Shown here: positions 16,962 to 23,955 of the stretch, one piece after another
How the letters are laid out: the number at the start of each line of letters is the position of its first letter
Numbering within the stretch: the stretch's first letter is position 1
NCBI GenBank assembly: GCA_041401985.1
Contig: JAWKTE010000006.1
Location: 124,001 to 188,000, forward strand
Length of the DNA: 64,000 bases
Direction: 5' to 3'
Origin: JACKHA01 sp041401985
GTDB taxonomy: Bacteria; Planctomycetota; Phycisphaerae; Phycisphaerales; UBA1924
The notes under the pieces: model-generated
Told to the model about the DNA's origin: nothing
The model's database searches: none
The model's input: only the letters and a program-made list of their open reading frames with translations
Made by a program: the position numbers and the translations under genes

Positions 16962-17813
16962 TCACGCCCGGCAGCGCATCATCCCACGCCTTCTTGGCGT
17001 GCCGTGCCCCAGGTCCGCGGCATTGGCCAGGCGCCCGGCGAGGCCCTTGACCACGCCGTGGTCGATCGGCACGGGGCGGATCTTGAGCCCCTCCCACTCC
17101 GCGGCCCCGCGCCCAACACCGTGGGCCGCCCGCCGGTGGTTCCGCACCACCCGCAACATGTTGTCCCGGTCGTCGTCGTAGCCGGGGAACGCCCCGAGGC
17201 GCTCGGCCATCGCCGCCGACTGGCGGTACGCCCGCCCCGTCATGATCGACGACAGGCACGCGCACACCGCCCGCGCCTCGTCGCTGTCGTACGCGATCCC
17301 CGCCTGCATCAGCATCGCGCCCAGGTTCGCGAACCCAAGCCCCAGCGTGCGGTACTTGTACGACAGTTCCGCGATCTCGCGGCTCGGGAACGCCGCCATC
17401 AGCACGCTGATCTCGAGCACCACGGTCCACAGGTCCACGCCGTGCTCGAACTTCTCGAGATCAAACCGCGTCGTGGCCCGGTCGTAGAACTTCAGCACGT
17501 TCAGCGACGCGAGGTTGCACGCCGTGTTGTCCAGGAACATGTACTCGGAGCAGTTGTGGACCACGATGCCGTTGGCCACGAAGTGGCTCGTTTCCGGCTC
17601 GGTCAGGTCGAACACGTCCTCGGTCCCGCACGGCGTCAGCGACGCCACGCCGTCGGTCATCCGATCGGCGTACGCCACCACACCGCGGTTCAGTTCCGAC
17701 AGACGCTCGGCCTTGCGGCTGCCGACGATGAACCCGACCTCGCGCTCGAAGACGATCCGCGACGATCGGCTGATCCGCAGCGAGTGCACCTGCTTGACGC
17801 CGTAGGCCGCCAT
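16962..17813 (-). CDS. nrdJ: NrdJ fragment with C-terminal intein splicing motifs and central C-extein
   Basis: The frame begins inside the intein (MAAYGVKQVHSLRISRSSRI), passes the splice junction VHN|C at 17553/17552 and continues as C-extein: CSEYMFLDNTACNLASLNVL, then DLWTVVLEISVLMAAFPS and YRTLGLGFANLGAMLMQAGI. It loses homology after RLANAADLG near 17000, where the next frameshift occurs. Confidence 0.7.
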   Translation of the reverse strand: MAAYGVKQVHSLRISRSSRIVFEREVGFIVGSRKAERLSELNRGVVAYADRMTDGVASLTPCGTEDVFDLTEPETSHFVANGIVVHNCSEYMFLDNTACNLASLNVLKFYDRATTRFDLEKFEHGVDLWTVVLEISVLMAAFPSREIAELSYKYRTLGLGFANLGAMLMQAGIAYDSDEARAVCACLSSIMTGRAYRQSAAMAERLGAFPGYDDDRDNMLRVVRNHRRAAHGVGRGAAEWEGLKIRPVPIDHGVVKGLAGRLANAADLGHGTPRRRGMMRCRA

Positions 17814-18855
17814 CCCGCCCCGCCCGTCGGGCAGGCGGGCCGCCGTCTGCCCGAGGGCCGCCGATCGCGGTAGATCTTGCTCTTGACGCCGAAGGACAGG
17901 AGCAGCACCTGCACTTGGCGCAGCAGCGCGAGGCTGACGCTGTCGAGCGCGACGTACTGCGACTTGGTGCCGTAGTTCGCGACCGTTCCGTCGGCCGAGA
18001 ACAGGCCGCGGAGAATCGCCGCCTGGCTGGCCCGGTCCAGCCCGAACACCTCGTCGGTAAAGGCCTTGGCTTCGGACCCTGCGTCAAGCGTTGCGAACCG
18101 CGCGAACTCCGACACGATCCGTCCGACGGACGTGCCCACGCGCAGCCCCGTCTGCGTCTGCACGACGCTCGTGGGCCGCTGGCCACGCCGGTCGTCCGTC
18201 GCGAGCCACCGCTTGCACTCGTCCATGTGCCCGCGCAGACGCTCGGCGACGCCGCCTTCCTCCTGCCCAAACGTGATCGAAGGAAGTCCTGCTCGAGGCT
18301 GGTGCGATGCCCGTCGCCGATCGCCGCCGAGCAGTTCGCCGACGCTTCCGGCACGAACGCGGTGAACCCGGCGCCCTTCAGGATCACCTGGTCATCAAGG
18401 GTGAGTTCGCACGCGGGCACATCGCCGCGATTGGCCGTTAGAACCCGGTGGTCGGCGGTCAGCCGCAGCGTGTACCCCGAACGCGTGGTCAGTTCGTACA
18501 CGTCCTTGTGCCCGGTCAGGAAGATCAGGTCAACGAACGACGCCTCGCCCCTGGCGTTGATGACCTCCGCCGACTTGCCGACCAGGTCGCCGATGCGCCG
18601 ATACCCGTCCGCCGTCGCGACCAGCGTGTCGCCGGTCACGCACGGGTTGCTTGCGTTGATCCGCCCCGCGCTCGGGCACGTGTGCCACTCGTTGATCGTC
18701 GAGTCGAACTGCACGCCCGGATCGGCGCACCGCCACGCCGCGGCTGAGTCCCCCAGCGCGCGCCTCGAACTCCCGCTCGATCTCCGGGTTGGTCCGGAAC
18801 GGCGCGACCCACTTGGCCCCGGCGTCCACGGCCTCGAAGAACTCGTTGGGCACAC
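17461..18855 (-). CDS. NrdJ fragment with end of N-extein and N-terminal intein splicing domain
   Basis: The informative part runs from about 18760 to 18270. It contains AAWRCADPGVQFDSTINEWH, then INASNP, and then the intein N-terminus CVTGDTLVATADGYRRIGDL (block A) followed by TADHRVLT (block B, with its His). The rest of this frame is a shadow of the intein and of the C-extein read out of frame. A single-base shift near 18268 moves the true reading to the next frame. Confidence 0.6.
   Translation of the reverse strand: MCPTSSSRPWTPGPSGSRRSGPTRRSSGSSRRALGDSAAAWRCADPGVQFDSTINEWHTCPSAGRINASNPCVTGDTLVATADGYRRIGDLVGKSAEVINARGEASFVDLIFLTGHKDVYELTTRSGYTLRLTADHRVLTANRGDVPACELTLDDQVILKGAGFTAFVPEASANCSAAIGDGHRTSLEQDFLRSRLGRRKAASPSVCAGTWTSASGGSRRTTGVASGPRASCRRRRGCAWARPSDGSCRSSRGSQRLTQGPKPRPLPTRCSGWTGPARRRFSAACSRPTERSRTTAPSRSTSRSTASASRCCAKCRCCSCPSASRARSTAIGGPRADGGPPARRAGRDGGLRRQAGALAADQPIVADRLRARGRVHRRQPQGRASVGTEPRCGGVRRSDDRRRGVADAVRDRGRVRPDRAGNEPLRGQRHRGPQLLRVHVPGQHGVQPRVAERAEVLRPGHDAV
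17553..18642 (-). other. Intein with LAGLIDADG homing endonuclease, inserted in nrdJ at the catalytic NP|C site
   Basis: The 1090-bp segment encodes an intein of about 364 residues. The first residue is Cys at 18642 (CVTGDTLVAT, block A). The block B His is in TADHRVLT. A LAGLIDADG-type motif reads AILRGLFSADGTVANYG near 17990. The C-terminal blocks read VFDLTEPETSHFVANG and IVVHN, and the intein ends in Asn 17553-17555 directly before extein Cys. The host protein would be spliced as INASNP joined to CSEYMFLDN. That Cys belongs to the NPCxE motif that carries the transient thiyl radical in class II reductases. Two frameshifts interrupt the intein, near 18268 and 17870. Inteins in ribonucleotide reductases are well known; the exact allele should be compared. 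Confidence 0.85.
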
Positions 18856-19819
18856 GCACCGAGTTGTTGGAGTTCTGCCCCGACACCGTCAGGTACGACT
18901 CGCCGTTGAAGTCGTAGTCCAGTTTCAGCCCGAGTTTTGTTGCCGTCTCCCGCTGGTCCTCCGAGAGGTGCTTCATCCCCTCGACCAGGGCCGCGACCTT
19001 GATCTCCTCGCGCACCTTCCAGTTGATGAACTCCCGGATGTCCGGGTGGTCCATGTCCAGGCAGACCATCTTGGCCGCCCGGCGCGTCGTTCCGCCGCTC
19101 TTGATCGCCCCGGCCGCCCGGTCGCCGATCTTCAGCCACGACATCAGCCCGCTGCTCTTGCCCCCGCCCGACAGACGCTCGCCCTCGGCCCGCAGGTTTG
19201 AGAAGTTCGTCCCCGTGCCCGAGCCGTACTTGAACAGACGCGCCTCGCGCACCCACAGGTCCATGATCCCGCCGTCGCTCACCAGGTCGTCCGACACGCT
19301 CTGGATGAAGCACGCGTGCGGCTGCGGGTGGCTGTACGCGTCGGGCGCCAGCACCACCTCGCCGGTCCGCGGGTCGACGATGCAGTGCCCCTGGGCCGGG
19401 CCGTTGATCCCGTACGCGAAGTGCAGCCCCGTGTTGAACCACTGCGGGCTGTTCGGGGCGCACATCTGGTGCACCATCATGTACACCAGCTCGTCGTAGA
19501 ACGCCTGGGCGTCCTCGGCCGTGTCGAAGTAGCCGTGCTCCTCGCCCCAGAACCGCCAGCACCCGGCCAGGCGGTGGATCACCTGGCGGGCCGAACGCTC
19601 CGGCCCAGTGAGCGCCTTGCCGTCCTTGCCCTTGACCACCGGCGAGCCGCCGGGCAGTGCGTAGGGCTGCTCGGTCTGCGGCACCCCCGCCTTGCGGAAG
19701 TACTTGCTCACCATGATGTCGACCGCGAGCTGGCTCCAGCCGGCGGGCATCTCGGCGTCGGTCATCTCGAACACGACCGAGCCATCGGGTTGGAAATGCG
19801 GCTCGACCGCTTGGCCCAC
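18530..19819 (-). CDS. nrdJ: NrdJ N-terminal fragment (N-extein part)
   Basis: This open frame encodes the N-extein. DGSVVFEMTDAEMPAGWSQL is followed by VHQMCAPNSPQWFNTGLHFA, FKYGSGTGTNFSNLR, SGGTTRRAAKMVCLDMDHPD and GQNSNNSVRVPNEFF, all standard for class II reductases. True homology starts near 19785 and ends at FRTNPEIEREFEARA (near 18760). The residues before and after that are out of frame and should not be read as protein. The frame before it (from ATG 19875) supplies the real first residues. Confidence 0.7.
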   Translation of the reverse strand: MGQAVEPHFQPDGSVVFEMTDAEMPAGWSQLAVDIMVSKYFRKAGVPQTEQPYALPGGSPVVKGKDGKALTGPERSARQVIHRLAGCWRFWGEEHGYFDTAEDAQAFYDELVYMMVHQMCAPNSPQWFNTGLHFAYGINGPAQGHCIVDPRTGEVVLAPDAYSHPQPHACFIQSVSDDLVSDGGIMDLWVREARLFKYGSGTGTNFSNLRAEGERLSGGGKSSGLMSWLKIGDRAAGAIKSGGTTRRAAKMVCLDMDHPDIREFINWKVREEIKVAALVEGMKHLSEDQRETATKLGLKLDYDFNGESYLTVSGQNSNNSVRVPNEFFEAVDAGAKWVAPFRTNPEIEREFEARAGGLSRGVAVRRSGRAVRLDDQRVAHVPERGADQRKQPVRDRRHAGRDGGRVSAHRRPGRQVGGGHQRQGRGVVR

Positions 19820-19916
19820 GAGGTGGTGGCGAAGGGGTCGCGTCCTGCGACGGTGAACTTCCTGGTGATCTTCATTTCGAGCCGGTCCCTATCAGAGTGC
19901 AACCGATGATGAACAA

Positions 19917-19950
19917 GAAGGCATCGAGGCACGAGGCACCGAGGCATCCA
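19917..19950 (+). repeat. Left arm of inverted repeat arrays bracketing the four-helix-bundle gene
   Basis: Tandem GGCATCGAGGCACGAGGCA-like units end 4 nt before the stop codon of the four-helix-bundle gene. The reverse-complement partner is at 20346-20380, upstream of its start. Confidence 0.7.
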
Positions 19951-19953
19951 GCC

Positions 19954-20319
19954 TCAGCGTTCGAGACTCCGGATCAATCCCGCGAGCACCCGCTCGCTCT
20001 CGTCGAGCATGTCCTTCAGCCCGTCGAACGATTCCTTCGAAAGCAGCGTGAAGTCCATTGCGAACAACAGCTGCGTGTCCAGTTGGTAGATCTCGCCGCG
20101 AGCCTGCTTGAGAAACCAGAGGTAGTCCTGCGTGTTCTGTCGTCCGTATCCGTTGGCGATGTGGCTGGCGACCGAGACCGCGAGTCGTTTGAGCGAGGCC
20201 GGCAGCCCGAACCGATCCGGCTCCTGCATCGCCGAAGCCGCGGCGTACACCGCCTTGCCCATCGCGTAGGCCCGCTGCCACGCGATCAGATCCTGGTACG
20301 AGTTGATGGGGCCAGCCAT
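19954..20319 (-). CDS. Four-helix-bundle protein (S23 / 23S rRNA intervening-sequence protein family)
   Basis: The 121-residue all-helical protein matches the IVP/S23 family: SYQDLIAWQRAYAMGKAVYA, FGLPASLKRLAVSVASHIAN, the family motif NGYGR, and DYLWFLKQARGEIYQLDTQL. Family members were first found encoded by intervening sequences inside 23S rRNA genes, form pentamers of four-helix bundles, and are related to accessory proteins of diversity-generating retroelements; their function is unclear. Start ATG 20319 fits the family. The gene is bracketed by inverted arrays of GGCATCGAGGCA-type repeats (19917-19950 and 20346-20380). No such arrangement is expected for an ordinary housekeeping gene, so the unit may be mobile. 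There is no rRNA nearby. Confidence 0.88.
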   Translation of the reverse strand: MAGPINSYQDLIAWQRAYAMGKAVYAAASAMQEPDRFGLPASLKRLAVSVASHIANGYGRQNTQDYLWFLKQARGEIYQLDTQLLFAMDFTLLSKESFDGLKDMLDESERVLAGLIRSLER

Positions 20320-20345
20320 CCATCACTCCCCATGTGCCTCTGACT

Positions 20346-20380
20346 TGATGCCTCGATGCCTCCTGCCTCGATGCCTTCCC
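20346..20380 (-). repeat. Right arm of inverted repeat arrays bracketing the four-helix-bundle gene
   Basis: On the minus strand this reads as GAAGGCATCGAGGCAGGAGG-like units, the reverse complement of the arm at 19917-19950. It ends 27 nt upstream of the gene's ATG. Confidence 0.7.
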
Positions 20381-20395
20381 CAACGTCATCCGCGT

Positions 20396-20968
20396 TCAAT
20401 CCACCTTCGGCAACGTCAATCCATCCTGATTCTGATACTTCCCCGCCTTGTCCGCGTACGACACCGCGCACACCCTGTCGGCCTTCAAGAACACCATCTG
20501 CGCGATCCCCTCGTTCGCGTACACCCGCGCCGGCAGCGGCGTCGTGTTCGAGATCTCCAGCGTCACTTTCCCCTTCCACTCCGGCTCCAGCGGCGTCACG
20601 TTCACGATCAGCCCGCACCGCGCGTACGTGCTCTTGCCCACGCACACCACCAGCACATCACGCGGGATCTCCATCCACTCCACCGTCTCGCACAAGGCGA
20701 ACGAGTTCGGCGGGATCACCACGTGGTCCGTCCCCAGGGCCGCGGTGTCCACCTCCACGAACAGGTCGTCCGTGAACCGCTTGGGGTCCACAACCGTGAT
20801 CCCCCCCGTCCGCGGCGTCGGGGTGAAGATCTTGAACCGCGTGCCCACCCGCACGTCGTACCCGTAGCTCGACACGCCGAAGGACACCCGCCCCGGGCGC
20901 TTCTCGGCCTCGGCGAACGGCTCGATGCCCACCAGTTCGCGGATCTGCGTGTCGCACAAAACGCCCAT
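20396..20968 (-). CDS. dcd: dCTP deaminase
   Basis: The 190-residue protein has the trimeric dUTPase-fold signatures of dCTP deaminase. These are MGVLCDTQIRELV at the start, SSYGYDVRVG, the catalytic segment GKSTYARCGLIVNVTPLEPE and EISNTTPLPARVYANEGIAQ with the catalytic Glu, then the tail KYQNQDGLTLPKVD. It converts dCTP to dUTP, the source of dUMP for thymidylate. ATG 20968 is preceded by AAGGGAG at good spacing; a longer open frame upstream is Arg/Gly-rich and not conserved. It follows nrdJ and the four-helix-bundle gene's locus on the same strand, so nucleotide metabolism is grouped here. Confidence 0.94.
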   Translation of the reverse strand: MGVLCDTQIRELVGIEPFAEAEKRPGRVSFGVSSYGYDVRVGTRFKIFTPTPRTGGITVVDPKRFTDDLFVEVDTAALGTDHVVIPPNSFALCETVEWMEIPRDVLVVCVGKSTYARCGLIVNVTPLEPEWKGKVTLEISNTTPLPARVYANEGIAQMVFLKADRVCAVSYADKAGKYQNQDGLTLPKVD

Positions 20969-21737
20969 GCCTGCTCCCTTGACCTCTGCTCGGCCGACCC
21001 GTTCTCGTCCCACTGGGGCTGCGGGCCTCCGGCCCGCCCACCCACTTCTCTTCTTCTCTCTTCTCCTCTCTTTCCGTCCGCCCCCGCGGCCTCTTCTCTT
21101 CCCACTCGCGCGCAGCCGCCCGACCGCCAGCGCATCGCTCCCGCGACGCCCCGGCACTCAGCCGATCAACAACCGAATAATACACGCTCGACAGCCGATC
21201 GACAGGCTCCGCCCCGCCCGATCGACGCCGCCCGTCCACCGCACTGAAAACGACTCGGACACCATTGAAACTCCCCTGCCGATCACCACTCGGGGGTCGC
21301 CAGCATACCACTACCCATCGGGTCGGCAAGGGCTCGGACCCGCTAAATCTTGTGTCGATTGTAGTGGATCGGACCGTGCACAGCGCGCAACTCGCCGCCT
21401 GCCCGAGGGTTCCGCCGGGCACGAATTCTCGGACCGACACCGACCGACGCCCGGGCTCGCGCCACCAGTATCCACACGCCTCCCCGGATCGGGCGGGCAA
21501 CCGCCCGCAGGCGTCAGGCGATCCACCGCGATTGCCCCAAGGCATCCACGATCGACGGACCGGGCCGTCGCCGACTCGGCGTCCCGGCCCCGCGCGCACC
21601 TTCTATAGATCACGGGCATCCCGCCGCCCCGAAGTCCCGTAAAGTACGAACCCGCCCCGCACTTGCGGCCGCGGGCACTCCCACGCCGCTCGCGTTCCGC
21701 GGCCGACAGGCCGCGCTTTCGGTCGGAACCCCTCCCG
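20969..21737. other. 769-bp divergent intergenic region with a polypyrimidine tract
   Basis: This spacer separates dcd (minus) from the FlgI-like gene (plus). At 21043-21087 it holds a C/T tract (A/G-rich on the minus strand) like the A/G-rich repeat at 63245-63352. A short lower-GC segment near 21335-21375 is a plausible place for promoters; TACAAT on the minus strand near 21360 resembles a -10 box, but no matching -35 was seen. No gene is supported. Confidence 0.4.
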
Positions 21738-23684
21738 ATGCAGAACCCCACCCTCCGCCGTGCCGTTCCGTCGCTGCTGCTGGTCGCCGGTCTTGCGGGC
21801 ACGCTCGCGGCGGGCGGCTGCTCGGGGTCGTCGAAGCCGCGGCCGTTCGAGGCGGCCCCGATCGTGCGTCGCGACGTGCCCGAGGCGTTCCGCAACACGA
21901 TCGGCGCCGAGGCGACCATCGGCGGCATCGAGCCGGTGCTCGTCTCGGGCTACGGGTTCGTGGTCGGGCTGCACGGCACCGGCGGGCAGCCCATGCCCGA
22001 GCCGATCGCCGCCACCATGGAGCGAACGCTGGGGCTCAACGGGGTGAACGCGGCCAACCCGATGCCGGGCCTGCCCCCAATGTCGCCCCGAGACCTGCTG
22101 CGTCACCCGGATACCGCGGTGGTTGTGGTGCAGGCGGCGATCCCGCCCGGCGCGCCGCGCGGCACGCGGTTCGATGTGGCGATCGAGGCCATCAACGCCG
22201 ACTCCCTCGACGGCGGGCGACTGTGGACCACCGAACTCCGCCTGGGCCCGCCCGCCCCGCTAGGCGGGCACGTCACGCAGCGCCTCGCCACCGCGCTGGG
22301 CGAGGTCTTCGAGAACCCGTTCCGTGAGCCGGGGTCAGCCGATTTCACCTCGGCCCGCGTGCTCAACGGCGGCGTCGTGACCGAGCCGTTCGACCTGGTC
22401 ATCCAGCTCGATAGCCCCTCGCACGCCCGGGCCCGCCAGATCGCCTCCGCGATCAACAGCCGCTTCCCCGACGACGACGGCATTGTGACGGCCCGGGGCG
22501 TGGACGACTCGCGCGTCGGGCTGCACGTGCCCGCGGCCTACTCCGACCGTCCGGACGCGTTCCTGAACATCGTGACCCACCTGCCCATCGACTGGCAGTA
22601 CCGGCGCGAGTACGCCCAGCGGTACGTCCGGGCCATGAAGGACGACCCGGCCCTGGCCCGCGAACTGGCGTGGTGCCTCGTGGCGTGCAACGAGCGTGAG
22701 GTGATCCGCGAGTTGTACGACTCGCCCGACCTGGCGACGCTGATGGGCGGGCTGCTGGCGGGGGCCGAACTGGGCGACCCGTTGGCGGCCGATCCGCTGC
22801 GCGACCTGGCGGCGCGGGGCCCGTTGGGGCTGCGGGCCGAGGCGATCCGCCTGCTCGGGTTCGTGCCCTCGGGCGTGCAGGTCGACCTGTTCCTGCGCGA
22901 GCAGTCGAGTTCCCCGGATCTGGTGATCCGGACCGCGGCGTACGAGGCCCTGAGCCGGCGGGCCGAGCAGGCCCAGACCGCGGCCCGCCTGGCGGCGATG
23001 ACCAGCGTGCCCGCGGTGCGGCGGATGAACGAGCGCGAGATCAGGCGCGAAACCGAGTATTACCTGCCGGGCCAGACGATCCAGGGGATCGCCCGCCGCC
23101 CGATCATGGGCCAGCAGGGGGCCGAGCCGGTGCTGACGCTCGACCGCGCCCCGTTCGGCAGCCCCCTGGTGTACGTCACGATGCACCGCCAGCCGAAGAT
23201 CACGCTCTTCGGCGAGGACGTGCGCCTGACGGCCCCGCTGGTGATGTCGGCGTGGGACAACCGCCTGATGATCGCCTCGGACCCCTCGCTCCCCGAGTTC
23301 AGGGTGTATTTCCGCCACCCGACGACCGGCGCGGCGACGGTCTGGAAGTTCGACGGGCAAGTCACGGAACTGATCGCGTTCATGGCCCGTCACCCGCTGG
23401 ACGCCGAGGACACACCGGGGTTGGCCCTGTCGTACTCCGAGATCGTCGGGGCCCTGCACGCCATCCACCAGGCCGGCGGCATGAACGCGGGCTTCACGAC
23501 CGAGCGGGACCAGTTGGCGGCCCAGATCCTGGCGGCGACGCAGTCGACCCGCCTGGAGCAGCGCCCCGAAACCCCGACCGACGTGCCGGACGACACAACC
23601 CGCCCGGGCCAGGTGCCCGAGGGCTTCCGCCCGGAGGTGGTGCCGCTGGCCCAGCCGGAGGAACAGGGCTCGAGGGGGCGGTGA
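21738..23684 (+). CDS. FlgI-like P-ring family lipoprotein
   Basis: The 648-residue product from ATG 21738 has a lipoprotein signal peptide with lipobox LAAGGC (Cys near residue 28). The next domain resembles the flagellar P-ring protein FlgI: EPVLVSGYGFVVGLHGTGGQ, MPPMSPRDLLRHPDTAVVVV (here from PPMSPRD), PPGAPRGTRFDVAIEAINAD, SLDGGRLWTTELR, and a later LDSPSHARARQIASAINSRF. Classical FlgI has about 350-370 residues and is not lipidated. Here a second half of about 280 residues with HEAT-like and beta-rich segments is added, and the N-terminus is lipidated. No other flagellar gene is in the window, so the protein may have a different outer-membrane role. Fold relation is likely; flagellar function is inference. 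Confidence 0.62.
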   Translation: MQNPTLRRAVPSLLLVAGLAGTLAAGGCSGSSKPRPFEAAPIVRRDVPEAFRNTIGAEATIGGIEPVLVSGYGFVVGLHGTGGQPMPEPIAATMERTLGLNGVNAANPMPGLPPMSPRDLLRHPDTAVVVVQAAIPPGAPRGTRFDVAIEAINADSLDGGRLWTTELRLGPPAPLGGHVTQRLATALGEVFENPFREPGSADFTSARVLNGGVVTEPFDLVIQLDSPSHARARQIASAINSRFPDDDGIVTARGVDDSRVGLHVPAAYSDRPDAFLNIVTHLPIDWQYRREYAQRYVRAMKDDPALARELAWCLVACNEREVIRELYDSPDLATLMGGLLAGAELGDPLAADPLRDLAARGPLGLRAEAIRLLGFVPSGVQVDLFLREQSSSPDLVIRTAAYEALSRRAEQAQTAARLAAMTSVPAVRRMNEREIRRETEYYLPGQTIQGIARRPIMGQQGAEPVLTLDRAPFGSPLVYVTMHRQPKITLFGEDVRLTAPLVMSAWDNRLMIASDPSLPEFRVYFRHPTTGAATVWKFDGQVTELIAFMARHPLDAEDTPGLALSYSEIVGALHAIHQAGGMNAGFTTERDQLAAQILAATQSTRLEQRPETPTDVPDDTTRPGQVPEGFRPEVVPLAQPEEQGSRGR

Positions 23685-23702
23685 GTCGGGCCGTGAACAG
23701 AG

Positions 23703-23774
23703 CCCCACGCGCGAGCGTGGGGTCGGCTCGATCGGGGGCCTTGTGGCGTCCGGACCCGACGCTGGCGCGTCGGG
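23703..23774. repeat. Two small palindromes upstream of smc
   Basis: CCCCACGC-gcga-GCGTGGGG (23703-23722) and CCCGACGC-tggc-GCGTCGGG (23755-23774) are perfect 8-bp stems with 4-nt loops, in the 271-bp spacer between the FlgI-like gene and smc. Neither has a T-run. They resemble the palindromes that lie within smc and near 63.5 kb. Confidence 0.55.
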
Positions 23775-23955
23775 CTCTGCGCCCAGGGTTGCGGGCGGGC
23801 GGGGCGATCTGCCGATACCCGACGATGAGTCCCCGTCCGCCTTTGGCGGCGAGGTGGCAGGATGCCCCTCGCGGGGAGGAGTTCCCAGCGGTCCGCCGGT
23901 CGTCGCGATGCGGCGACCGCTCGGGCCGGGCCCCGCGACAGGAGGTCGCGTCTCG

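Larger units (their letters stand above)
15246..19875 (-). pseudogene. nrdJ: Adenosylcobalamin-dependent ribonucleotide reductase (NrdJ), intein-containing, disrupted by about seven frameshifts
   Basis: Class II ribonucleotide reductase makes deoxyribonucleotides with a cobalamin radical. The gene begins at ATG 19875 (MKITRKFTVAGRDPFA) and ends at 15246 with a cysteine-rich zinc-ribbon tail (CDVCGTITVRSGTCYKCLNCG). The conserved protein can be followed end to end only by changing frame near 19790, 18760, 18268, 17870, 17000, 16955 and 16790. An intein of about 364 residues (17553-18642) sits immediately before the catalytic Cys of the NPCSE active-site motif. The first shift looks like loss of one C from a short C-run. 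Neighbouring genes of over 4 kb are intact, so the indels cluster here. Either the local sequence is poor or the gene is decaying. Class II reductase plus dCTP deaminase 0.5 kb away makes a deoxynucleotide supply region. Confidence 0.85.
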
